From Actinomycetales bacterium (lineage in GTDB: Bacteria > Actinomycetota > Actinomycetes > Actinomycetales > Microbacteriaceae): 8,251 bases of DNA. The stretch is taken from positions 1 to 8,251 of the forward strand of contig JAGWUG010000030.1 in NCBI GenBank assembly GCA_028868555.1, given 5' to 3'. The notes under the pieces are model-generated. The model saw only the letters and a program-made list of their open reading frames with translations. It did not search any database and was not told the origin of the DNA. The translations under genes and the position numbers were made by a program. Shown here one piece after another: positions 1-6,699 of this stretch. Each line of letters starts with the position of its first letter. The stretch's first letter is position 1.

Positions 1-580
1 CCAGATGCTGCTTGGAGGCAGCTTCACCGCGCAGTGGATCTACTGGCCGTTGGCCACCGTGGCCGAGCCTTGGCGAATGGTCACCTCAACCTTCCTGCAC
101 TCCCCCAGCTCGGTGCTGCACATTCTGTTCAACATGTACACGCTCTGGATCTTTGGTCGCGAGTTGGAGTACCTGCTTGGTCGCGGCCGTTTCCTGGCGC
201 TCTACCTGATCTCCGGATTCGGTGGCTCGGTGGGTGTGCTGTGGCTGGGCGAACTGAATGGTCCGGTACTGGGTGCATCGGGGGCACTGTTTGGACTGAT
301 GGCCGCCTACTTTGTGATCATGCGCAGCCTGGGCGGCAACAGCGGTCAGATGGCCGGCTTGATTGCCATCAACCTGATCTCGGGATTCTTCGTTTCCAAC
401 ATCGCCTGGCAGGCTCACGTTGGCGGACTCATCACTGGTGCCGCCATCGCCCTGGTCTACTCGCGCACTCGCTCTGCGTCCGCAGCTGGTCGCCAGCGCG
501 CGCTCGTTTGGGTGGTCATCGCCGCCCTGGTTGGCCTCACCATTGTGCGCATCCTGCAGGTGGGCATCGGTGGTTATTAG
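1..580 (+). CDS. Rhomboid family intramembrane serine protease, 5'-truncated by window edge
   Basis: This is a polytopic membrane protease that cleaves transmembrane substrates within the bilayer. Counting from the first in-window Met (position 5), the catalytic Ser lies in GASGALFG (Ser92) and the catalytic His in QAHVGG (His138). The L1/TM2 signature HxxxN is also present (HILFNM, His39 and Asn43), preceded by the typical WRMVTSTFLH stretch. A further hydrophobic helix at about 166-184 follows the His helix, giving the 6+1 type common in actinobacteria. The reading frame is open to the left edge and TM1, which should precede the WRMVTS region, is missing. The Met at position 5 is therefore probably internal and the true start lies outside. 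The stop is TAG at 578-580. The gene converges on crgA. The substrate is unknown. Family assignment is secure; the start is unknown. Confidence 0.93.
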   Translation, partial: QMLLGGSFTAQWIYWPLATVAEPWRMVTSTFLHSPSSVLHILFNMYTLWIFGRELEYLLGRGRFLALYLISGFGGSVGVLWLGELNGPVLGASGALFGLMAAYFVIMRSLGGNSGQMAGLIAINLISGFFVSNIAWQAHVGGLITGAAIALVYSRTRSASAAGRQRALVWVVIAALVGLTIVRILQVGIGGY

Positions 581-618
581 CCCCACGGATTAGTGCGGCT
601 AACCCCCAGGTTAAAACC

Positions 619-652
619 AACGGCACCCGGTCTTGCGACTGCGGGTGCCGTT
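619..652. terminator. Bidirectional hairpin terminator between rhomboid gene and crgA
   Basis: A perfect 11-bp inverted repeat (AACGGCACCCG at 619-629, CGGGTGCCGTT at 642-652) encloses a 12-nt loop. It lies between the converging stops of the rhomboid gene (580) and crgA (700). On + it is followed by a weak T-rich stretch (TTTGAAGTTT); on - by GGTTTT. It probably serves both genes. Apart from it, the gap 581-699 shows no gene. Confidence 0.75.
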
Positions 653-699
653 TGAAGTTTGTAAGGGGTGTGGTTACTTCCACGCCTGCAGAAGGCGGG

Positions 700-996
700 C
701 TACTTCCACCTGGTTGACATGACGAAGCCCACCATCATCACGCCGAAGCCGATGAGGATGTTCCAGTTACCCAGGTTGAGGGCTGGAGCCACGTTGTTGA
801 GGCCAGAACCCAGTGGGTACTGTGCGCCGGTCACGTAGAAGCAGATGATCCAGATCAGGCCGAGCAGCATGAATCCGAACATCACCGGGGCAAACCACGA
901 CGGGTTTGGCTCGGCTGCATCGGTGCGCTGGCTGGTTGCGTTTGCGGCCTCAGACGGCTTGACGCTCTTCTTCTTGCGGGTGCTTGATTCAGGCAT
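700..996 (-). CDS. crgA: Cell division protein CrgA
   Basis: CrgA is a small inner-membrane protein of Actinobacteria that bridges FtsZ and septal peptidoglycan synthases (known in Streptomyces and mycobacteria). The 98-aa product has a Lys-rich, Ser/Ala-rich cytoplasmic N-terminus (residues 1-30), then the family signature NPSWFAPVM leading into TM1 (about 34-55). A short loop containing YPLG and a second TM (about 76-95) follow, ending at STRWK, also typical of the family. The length is in the normal 80-100 aa range. The start is ATG at 996-994. No Shine-Dalgarno precedes it (the sequence upstream is TTCCCC), while a TAGAAT -10-like box ends 6 nt before the ATG, so translation is probably leaderless. 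It is divergent from trpG and convergent with the rhomboid gene. Its position in this locus agrees with the identification. Confidence 0.95.
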   Translation of the reverse strand: MPESSTRKKKSVKPSEAANATSQRTDAAEPNPSWFAPVMFGFMLLGLIWIICFYVTGAQYPLGSGLNNVAPALNLGNWNILIGFGVMMVGFVMSTRWK

Positions 997-1002
997 GGGG
1001 AA

Positions 1003-1008
1003 ATTCTA
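1003..1008 (-). promoter_or_regulatory. Candidate -10 element of crgA (leaderless)
   Basis: The minus strand reads TAGAAT, followed by TTCCCC and then the crgA ATG. This matches the actinobacterial TANNNT -10 consensus. Placing the last T at -7 puts the transcription start on the A of the ATG. No convincing -35 is visible 16-19 bp upstream. Inferred from spacing and from the absence of a ribosome binding site. Confidence 0.5.
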
Positions 1009-1037
1009 TCGCAAAGCGTCTAAATAGCCGTTGGCGT

Positions 1038-1043
1038 TAGGCT
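1038..1043 (+). promoter_or_regulatory. Candidate -10 element of trpG/pabA
   Basis: TAGGCT fits TANNNT and ends 9 nt before the trpG ATG, predicting a leader of about 0-3 nt. The only SD-like sequence (AAGGG, 1046-1050) lies just 2 nt from the ATG, too close for normal use. No clear -35 is seen. Weaker than the crgA box. Confidence 0.35.
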
Positions 1044-1052
1044 TTAAGGGCT

Positions 1053-1721
1053 ATGACCAAGATTCTCGTTCTGGACAACTACGACTCGTTTGTCTATACC
1101 CTCAATGGCTACCTGCAGCAGCTGGGCGCTCAGACTGAGGTGCTCCGCAACGATGTGGTCAGCGAAGCCGAGTTGCCGGAGCTGATGAGTAAGTATGACG
1201 CCATTCTGCTTTCGCCAGGCCCCGGAACCCCCGCCGATGCTGGTCTCTCGATTCCGGTGGTGCGTCAGGCGCTCAAGACCGGTCAGTCTGTCTTCGGAGT
1301 TTGTCTTGGACACCAGGCCATTGCCGAGGCCATGGGCGCAACCGTGACTTCTGCCGAGGAACTGATGCACGGCAAGACCAGCCAGGTTAGCCACGATGGC
1401 TCGCTGGTTTACAGCAACGTACCCGAGCCTTTCACCGCAACCCGCTACCACTCTCTGGCGGTTGTGGCCTCAACCGTGCCTGATGACTTGATTGTGACCA
1501 GCCGCACCATCGCCGGCATTGCCACCGATGGAACCGAGACTCGCGGCGGTGTGATCATGGGTCTGCAGCACAAGACCCTGCCAATTTACGGCGTACAGTT
1601 CCACCCGGAGAGCGTGCTCACCCAGGGTGGCTATCAGATGCTGGGCAACTGGCTGGAGAGCGTTGGCCTCAAGGGTGCGGCCGAGACAGCGAAGGGGCTT
1701 AGCCCGCTGGTTCGTCTTTAG
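1053..1721 (+). CDS. trpG: Anthranilate / aminodeoxychorismate synthase glutamine amidotransferase subunit (TrpG/PabA)
   Basis: This class I glutamine amidotransferase hydrolyses glutamine and passes ammonia to a chorismate-using partner (TrpE for tryptophan or PabB for folate). The 222-aa product starts with the canonical LVLDNYDSFVYTL and has the oxyanion-hole motif LLSPGPGTP (about 52-60). It has the nucleophile loop GVCLGHQ with Cys84 and the remaining triad residues in QFHPES (His184, Glu186), so it should be active. A tail of about 18 residues after the core ends in PLVRL. The start is fixed by the family N-terminus. No trpE, pabB or other tryptophan gene is in view, so it may serve both pathways; pabA is an equally valid name. 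This position next to pknB is conserved in actinobacteria (Rv0013 in M. tuberculosis). It is monocistronic here, bounded by a divergent promoter and a terminator. Confidence 0.95.
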   Translation: MTKILVLDNYDSFVYTLNGYLQQLGAQTEVLRNDVVSEAELPELMSKYDAILLSPGPGTPADAGLSIPVVRQALKTGQSVFGVCLGHQAIAEAMGATVTSAEELMHGKTSQVSHDGSLVYSNVPEPFTATRYHSLAVVASTVPDDLIVTSRTIAGIATDGTETRGGVIMGLQHKTLPIYGVQFHPESVLTQGGYQMLGNWLESVGLKGAAETAKGLSPLVRL

Positions 1722-1747
1722 GTGCCACTCGAGAAATACAAGAATTG

Positions 1748-1778
1748 CGAATGCCCCGGACTTGATCCGGGGCATTCG
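1748..1778. terminator. Strong bidirectional hairpin terminator between trpG and pknB
   Basis: A perfect 13-bp stem (CGAATGCCCCGGA at 1748-1760, TCCGGGGCATTCG at 1766-1778) with a 5-nt loop, CTTGA. It sits between the convergent stops of trpG (1721) and pknB (1789), only 10 bp beyond the pknB stop. The T-tract on either side is short (ACTTT on +, CAATTCTT on -), as is usual in high-GC genomes. Confidence 0.85.
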
Positions 1779-1788
1779 ACTTTAAGAA

Positions 1789-3870
1789 CTAGTTACAGCC
1801 AACCGTCAGGATGATTGACGATCCCTGTGGGGCGAGGCCCGGCAGGATGCTCTGGCTGAGAACGGTGGTTCCGGTTCCCCCACCAGGACATGGCGTTGCG
1901 GTCTGAACCGAAACCATGAGCTGAACGTCAACCGCAGTTAGCTGCTTCTGTGCGGTGGCAACATCGAGGTTGACCACGTTTGGAACCAGCACCTGGCCGT
2001 TGGAGACGTTCAGGTTGATGCTGCTTCCAGCCGCAACGCTCGTACCGGCAACCGGGTCGCTCGATACAACCTTGCCCTGGGCAACGGTCGCTGAGTTCAC
2101 CGGATTGATGGTTCCCAGCGCCAGCTTGGCGTTGGTGAGCGCGGTGGTGGCGGCATCCTCGGTGAGGTTGGCTAGGTCTGGGACCTGGGCCTGACCCTTA
2201 CCGGACGAAACGTAGACGGTAACCAGTTGGTTCTCGCCCACCTTGGTGCCGGCAGGTGGATCGGTGGAGATGATGGTGTCAACCGGCACGGTGTCCGACT
2301 GCTGGTAGGCCTTAGTGTCTAGCAACTTGGCATCGGTGAGGGCCTTCTCACCATCCGTGAAGGTCATGCCAACAACGTTTGGAACAGAGACGCCCGCGGT
2401 TGGGTTGGGGTTGATCACCAGGTTTGGCAGATTGCCACCGATGGCGATGAACCAGACGATGAGGCCGACGATGATGACGCCGAGGCCCGAGCCAACTCCC
2501 CAGAGAACGCGAGGCGAAGGGGTGGCGCTGCGGCGAACCCGAGTGCTGCCGGTGTTGGTGTCGATTGCCTGGCTGCTGGTGGTTACCGGCGGGACATCGA
2601 GACCCAAGGCGCTGAATGGGTTGGTGATGAGCGAAGTGTCGGCGCGCTCTAGCTCTGGGTTGGCAGGCGCAGCAGGAGCTGCATAGGTTGGCGCAACCGG
2701 GTTGCCCGAAACCGGTGTTGGTACTGGACCGGTGTAAAGGTACTCGACAGGAGGCTGAGTGGCGGACTCAGCATCGGTGGCAGGCGCCTCGTTGGCTGCA
2801 ACTGCTGGCTCATCAAACGGGCTGTCCCCGCGAAGCAGGCGATCGAAGTCGCTGATGACCTCGGTAGGCTCGGCCGAACCGCCAAAACTAGCGTCCACTG
2901 GAACCGGAGCCTCGGCTGAAGGCATCACGGTGGTGGCCGCGCCTGCAGAGATGTTCTCCTCGAAGTCGGTGACCAGTGGGAGCGAGCCGGTGTGGTGCAT
3001 GGCCGCGTTCTGCTGGGTGGCAATCATGGCGGCGGCCAGGTGCTCGCGGAATTCGTCGGCGGTCTGGAAACGCTCGTTGCGGTCCTTGGCCATGGCCTGC
3101 AGAACCACTGCGTCAAGCTCAGGTGAAACCATTGGGTTGTGCACCGACGGCGGGGTCACTGCCTCGGATACGTGCTGGTAGGCAACCGAAACCGCGGTCT
3201 CGCCCTTGAATGGTGGGCGACCGGCGAGCATTTCGTAGAGCAGAACGCCGGTGGAGTAGAGGTCGGTGCGGGCGTCAACGTTTTCGCCGCGGGCCTGCTC
3301 TGGGCTGAAGTACTGGGCGGTGCCAACGATGCCAACCGAGTAAGCCTGGGTGTTTGCGGAGTCCGATACGGCACGGGCAATGCCGAAGTCCATCACCTTT
3401 ACGGTTCCGGCCTCGGTGATCATGATGTTGGCGCTCTTGATGTCGCGGTGAATGATGCCGGCGCCGTGCGAAACGCTCAGCGCGGTGAGCACGCCATCGG
3501 TGTAGTCAACAGCTTCTTCAATGGTGAGGCGTCGCTGGTGCAGGAGGTCGCGCAGGACGGCGCCCTTAACGTACTCCATGACGATGTAAGGGCGACGGAT
3601 GGTGCTGCCCTGAAGGTCTAGCGACTCTTCCTCGCCGGCATCGTAGATGCGAACGATGGTTGGGTGAGCCATGCGAGCCGAGGCCTGAGCCTCCTGGCGA
3701 AAGCGGGCCTCAAAGCTTGGGTCGTTGGCTAGGTCGCTCTTGAGCAGCTTGATTGCAACCACGCGGCCGAGGCGAGTGTCTTCACCCTCGTATACGTCGG
3801 CCATGCCGCCGCGACCAATCAGGTTTCCCAGTTGGTAACGACCAGCGATGATCTTGCGGTTGTCGCTCAA
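1789..3870 (-). CDS. pknB: Transmembrane Ser/Thr protein kinase PknB with three PASTA repeats
   Basis: PknB senses cell-wall fragments or lipid II through extracellular PASTA domains and phosphorylates division and wall-synthesis proteins. The 693-aa product has a kinase domain at about 12-275: glycine loop GRGGMADV, catalytic Lys41 in VAIK, HRDIKSAN with Asp143, DFG with Asp161, and GTAQYFSPEQ. A long Ala/Pro/Thr-rich juxtamembrane linker follows (about 281-453), then one TM (about 455-478) and three PASTA units (about 494-556, 561-624, 627-691). M. tuberculosis PknB, from memory, has four PASTA units and a shorter linker. The last repeat carries Cys661 and Cys692. The start is TTG, supported by CGGAG five nt upstream and by the family N-terminus (GRYQLGNLIGRGG). 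It is the last gene of the pstP-rodA-pbpA-pknA-pknB operon, 40 nt after pknA, and ends at a hairpin terminator. All catalytic residues are present; the usual T-x-T activation-loop pair is not. Confidence 0.96.
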   Translation of the reverse strand: MSDNRKIIAGRYQLGNLIGRGGMADVYEGEDTRLGRVVAIKLLKSDLANDPSFEARFRQEAQASARMAHPTIVRIYDAGEEESLDLQGSTIRRPYIVMEYVKGAVLRDLLHQRRLTIEEAVDYTDGVLTALSVSHGAGIIHRDIKSANIMITEAGTVKVMDFGIARAVSDSANTQAYSVGIVGTAQYFSPEQARGENVDARTDLYSTGVLLYEMLAGRPPFKGETAVSVAYQHVSEAVTPPSVHNPMVSPELDAVVLQAMAKDRNERFQTADEFREHLAAAMIATQQNAAMHHTGSLPLVTDFEENISAGAATTVMPSAEAPVPVDASFGGSAEPTEVISDFDRLLRGDSPFDEPAVAANEAPATDAESATQPPVEYLYTGPVPTPVSGNPVAPTYAAPAAPANPELERADTSLITNPFSALGLDVPPVTTSSQAIDTNTGSTRVRRSATPSPRVLWGVGSGLGVIIVGLIVWFIAIGGNLPNLVINPNPTAGVSVPNVVGMTFTDGEKALTDAKLLDTKAYQQSDTVPVDTIISTDPPAGTKVGENQLVTVYVSSGKGQAQVPDLANLTEDAATTALTNAKLALGTINPVNSATVAQGKVVSSDPVAGTSVAAGSSINLNVSNGQVLVPNVVNLDVATAQKQLTAVDVQLMVSVQTATPCPGGGTGTTVLSQSILPGLAPQGSSIILTVGCN

Positions 3871-3875
3871 TGTTG

Positions 3876-3880
3876 CTCCG
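3876..3880 (-). promoter_or_regulatory. Shine-Dalgarno of pknB (decides the TTG start)
   Basis: The minus strand reads CGGAG, 5 nt before the TTG at 3870-3868. No ATG or GTG is as well placed. The surrounding 40-nt gap (3871-3910) between pknA and pknB is A-rich, with no terminator hairpin, so read-through is expected. Confidence 0.75.
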
Positions 3881-3910
3881 AACTTATTTCTTCACTCAGT
3901 TTAGTTTTGG

Positions 3911-5254
3911 TTACTGAACTGGAGTGGGGCTAGGACTACTGTTGTCGGTTTGTTGCACGTAGTAGGTGAGGGTAACCACTGTTCCCGGCTCGAGGGTGCC
4001 CAGAGGCGAGGCCAGGTACACGGTCATGAGGCGCGGGTCGGTGGCATCAACCTGGGTGCCGGCGATGGTCTGCGGTTGCAGACCCAGCGAGGCCAAATAG
4101 CTTGTCGCCACATAGATGTCCTTGCCAACCACATCGGTGGTTAGCAGGGTTACCGCAGTTGGACTGGTGCTCGGCGAGAGGCTTGGAACCGGGCCGACCG
4201 AACCCCAGGTGCTCTGGCTTGGGCTGGAGCTGGTGCTTGGAGCCGGCTTGTTGGCTCCGAGGATGAGCGCGAAGACCAGGCTGAGGGCAGTGATGCTGAG
4301 CAGAATGACCACGGCAATCCAAGGCCAAACTACTGGCGGCTTCGGCACCTGAGCGGTCTTGGCATCCAGCAGGGTGGTGTCATCGGTGTAGGCGCGCACG
4401 TTTGGCAGCACGGCCGTGCCGGTTCCGCGGTGGCGCGGGTTTGACATGAGCGCCTCGGCGGCAATGGCCAAGCTGAGCGCATTGTTTGGGCGCTCAAACG
4501 GCTTCTTCTGAAGGCACTTGAGAATCAAGTCACCGATGCGTGGATCGACGGTGTCTGGAAGAGCCGGCGGCAGGTCGTTGATCTGAGCCATGGCAATGTC
4601 CATCTGGCTTGCCCCAGTGAATGGGCGGCGGCCCGCGATTGCCTCGTAGGCCACGATGCCCAGCGAGTAGATGTCGGTGAGCGGTGAAGATCCCTTGCCG
4701 GTTGCCTGCTCTGGAGCTAGGTACTGAACGGTTCCCATTACCTGGCCGGTGGCGGTCAGCGATACCTGGTCGGCAACCCGAGCGATGCCGAAGTCGGTGA
4801 TCTTCACCTGGTGGTCAGGGGTGATGAGCAAGTTGCCCGGCTTGATGTCGCGGTGAACCATTCCAGATTCGTGGGCTGCCTGCAGCGCGCGGGCGGTCTG
4901 GCTGATGATGTCTAGAACGCGCTCGCCGGAGAGAGTCTTCTCGCGCTCGAGAATCTTGGCCAGGGATTCACCCGGCACCAGCTCCATCACGAGGTAGGCC
5001 GAACCGGAGTCCTCGCCGTAATCGAAGACGTTGGCAATACCCTCGTGGTTGACCATGGCGGCTAGTCGGGCCTCGGTGCGGAAGCGCTCCAAGAAGCCCG
5101 GGTCGCTCATGTACTCCTGCTTGAGGATCTTGATGGCAACCGAACGAAGAATGATCTCGTCGTGCGCCTGCCAGACCTCACCCATGCCTCCGGTGGCAAC
5201 CAGAGACTCCAGGCGGTAACGTCCCCCGTAAACCTTGCCTATCTCAGGCTTCAT
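3911..5254 (-). CDS. pknA: Transmembrane Ser/Thr protein kinase PknA with C-terminal PASTA-like domain
   Basis: PknA is the partner kinase of PknB in controlling cell shape and division. The 447-aa product has a kinase domain at about 12-272: ATGGMGEV glycine loop, Lys42 in [12 protein letters not shown] with Asp136, DFG with Asp154, an activation loop with T-x-T (Thr167, Thr169), and [11 protein letters not shown] linker precedes one TM (about 308-332). Outside are a Ser/Pro/Thr-rich stretch (about 337-367) and a PASTA-like unit (about 369-433) with VVGKD, YLASLGL and a [12 protein letters not shown] ending, then a Ser/Pro tail. In M. tuberculosis PknA the extracellular part lacks PASTA (known from memory), so this is the notable feature. 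The start ATG overlaps the pbpA stop in ATGA (5251-5254) with only a weak GAAGAA before it, indicating translational coupling. Next to PknB, the name pknA rests on gene order plus similarity. Confidence 0.94.
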   Translation of the reverse strand: MKPEIGKVYGGRYRLESLVATGGMGEVWQAHDEIILRSVAIKILKQEYMSDPGFLERFRTEARLAAMVNHEGIANVFDYGEDSGSAYLVMELVPGESLAKILEREKTLSGERVLDIISQTARALQAAHESGMVHRDIKPGNLLITPDHQVKITDFGIARVADQVSLTATGQVMGTVQYLAPEQATGKGSSPLTDIYSLGIVAYEAIAGRRPFTGASQMDIAMAQINDLPPALPDTVDPRIGDLILKCLQKKPFERPNNALSLAIAAEALMSNPRHRGTGTAVLPNVRAYTDDTTLLDAKTAQVPKPPVVWPWIAVVILLSITALSLVFALILGANKPAPSTSSSPSQSTWGSVGPVPSLSPSTSPTAVTLLTTDVVGKDIYVATSYLASLGLQPQTIAGTQVDATDPRLMTVYLASPLGTLEPGTVVTLTYYVQQTDNSSPSPTPVQ

Positions 5255-6699
5255 TTCTTCAACACCGCTTCCATGACCTTGCGCGCAACCGGTGCGGCCA
5301 GAAGGTTACCAAACCCGCTCTGCCCCATGCCGCCACCGTCTTCAACAACTACCGCTACCGCAACCTTTGGGTTGTTCGCCGGCGCGAAACCGGTGAACCA
5401 AAGGGTGTACGGCAGGTTGCCACCGTTTTGGGCGGTACCGGTCTTACCGGCCACCGAAACCCCAGAAATCTGACCGTTGGTGCTCACACCGTGTGCCACG
5501 GCGTTCACCATCATGTCGCGCACCTGTCCGGCAACTCCGTTGCTGAGCGGCTGTCCCAACTGCGACGGCGAACCCTGCTCCAGGATGGAGAGGGTTGAAG
5601 ACTGCACGTAAGAAACCAGGTAAGGCTTCATCATCACGCCGCCGTTGGCCACCGATGCCGAGACCAGCGCCATCTGCAGCGGGGTCACGCGGTCGTCGAA
5701 CTGACCGAATGCGCTTAGACCGGTCTGGGCATCGTCCATGTTCTGCGGATAGGTGCTCGGGGTGACGGTCATCGGAATCTTGAGGCTCTTGCCAAAGCCG
5801 AAGAGCTCGGCCTGGGCGCGAATCTTGTCCTGACCCAGTGCAATACCGAGCTGGGCGAACGGAATGTTGCACGACCACTTCAGGGCATCGGCGATGGAAA
5901 CGCGTGGCTTGCCACCGCACTTGCCTTCACCCGAGTTGTAGATGTAGGTGGTGGTGCCCGGCAGCTGGAACTTGGCAGGGTTTGGGAAGGTGTCGGTTGG
6001 CTTGTAGCCGTTGTTGAGGGCGGCGCTCGCCACGATGATCTTGAACACCGAACCAGGCGCGTAGAGCGAGCCGGTGATGGCCTTGTTGATCAGCGGGTTG
6101 GTCTTGTCGGCCAGTAGCTTGGCGTAGTTCTGGCTGGCCTGCTGGTTGTTGTGAACCGAGAGCAGGTTGGCGTCAAAGCCAGGCTTGGAGACCATGGCCA
6201 GAATCTTGCCGGTCTTTGGCTCAATGGCAACCACGGCGCCCTTTAGGTTGCCAAGCGCGGACCATGCCGCCTTCTGCACCTTGGGGTCAATGGTCAATTC
6301 CACCGATGCACCCGAGACCGGGTTTCCGGAGAGAGTGGCATTCAGCTGCTCGAAGAACTGCGAGGAGTTCTGGCCGCTGAGGTAGCTGTTGAGGGCGCCC
6401 TCCAGGCCGGCGGTTCCCTGAATGTTGGAGTAGAAGCCGGTGACCGCCGAGTACATGGGGTCGGTGAACTTGCGCAGGTAGTGGTAGGTGTCGCCGCTCG
6501 GTACCGAGTAGGCGATGGGCTGACCGGCCACCAGAATGGCGCCGCGCTTGGTCTTATAGCTGTCGTAAAGGGTGCGCACGTTGCGCGGGTCGTTGTTCAG
6601 CTGGTCGGCAAAGCCAAACTGAATGGCGGTGGAGGCTACAAATAGGCAGGCAAACATTGCCATGATGACCAGGCCAATGCGTCTTAGTTCGCGGTTCAC
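5251..6699 (-). CDS. pbpA: Class B penicillin-binding protein (peptidoglycan transpeptidase) PbpA
   Basis: PbpA is a D,D-transpeptidase that cross-links peptidoglycan, acting with the SEDS protein encoded just upstream. The 482-aa product has an N-terminal membrane anchor (about 8-30) and a short N-terminal pedestal containing KRGAIL (about 51-56). The transpeptidase domain (about 150-480) has all three active-site motifs: SVFK with nucleophile Ser217 and Lys220, SCN at 276-278, and KTG at 419-421. The size is close to M. tuberculosis PbpA (about 490 aa) and lacks the large dimerisation domain of PBP2/PBP3 types. Cys261 and Cys277 bracket the SxN motif. The start is GTG at 6699-6697, overlapping the rodA stop as GTGA; AGAGG lies 11 nt upstream, inside rodA. 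The downstream end overlaps pknA by 4 nt. Probably translated by coupling within the operon and regulated by the kinases encoded after it. Confidence 0.96.
   Translation of the reverse strand: MNRELRRIGLVIMAMFACLFVASTAIQFGFADQLNNDPRNVRTLYDSYKTKRGAILVAGQPIAYSVPSGDTYHYLRKFTDPMYSAVTGFYSNIQGTAGLEGALNSYLSGQNSSQFFEQLNATLSGNPVSGASVELTIDPKVQKAAWSALGNLKGAVVAIEPKTGKILAMVSKPGFDANLLSVHNNQQASQNYAKLLADKTNPLINKAITGSLYAPGSVFKIIVASAALNNGYKPTDTFPNPAKFQLPGTTTYIYNSGEGKCGGKPRVSIADALKWSCNIPFAQLGIALGQDKIRAQAELFGFGKSLKIPMTVTPSTYPQNMDDAQTGLSAFGQFDDRVTPLQMALVSASVANGGVMMKPYLVSYVQSSTLSILEQGSPSQLGQPLSNGVAGQVRDMMVNAVAHGVSTNGQISGVSVAGKTGTAQNGGNLPYTLWFTGFAPANNPKVAVAVVVEDGGGMGQSGFGNLLAAPVARKVMEAVLKK

Noticed and set aside
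34..717. A 227-codon open frame on + across the rhomboid gene and into the crgA 3' end
   Set aside because: It is out of frame with a clear rhomboid protease, has no recognisable domain, and crosses the terminator hairpin. It is a high-GC shadow frame.
997..1052. Possible tryptophan attenuator or riboswitch before trpG
   Set aside because: The whole intergenic gap is 56 bp and the putative transcription start is almost at the ATG, so there is no leader to hold a leader peptide, T-box or aptamer.
3139..3621. A 160-codon + strand open frame opposite the pknB kinase domain
   Set aside because: It is fully antiparallel to the most conserved part of pknB, and its composition is explained by codon constraints of the kinase. 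No promoter or ribosome binding site was seen.
3898..3903. TAAACT as an internal promoter for pknB
   Set aside because: It matches TANNNT, but the gap is A/T-rich, so such matches are expected by chance, and no -35 is visible. Mentioned only as context for the gap.
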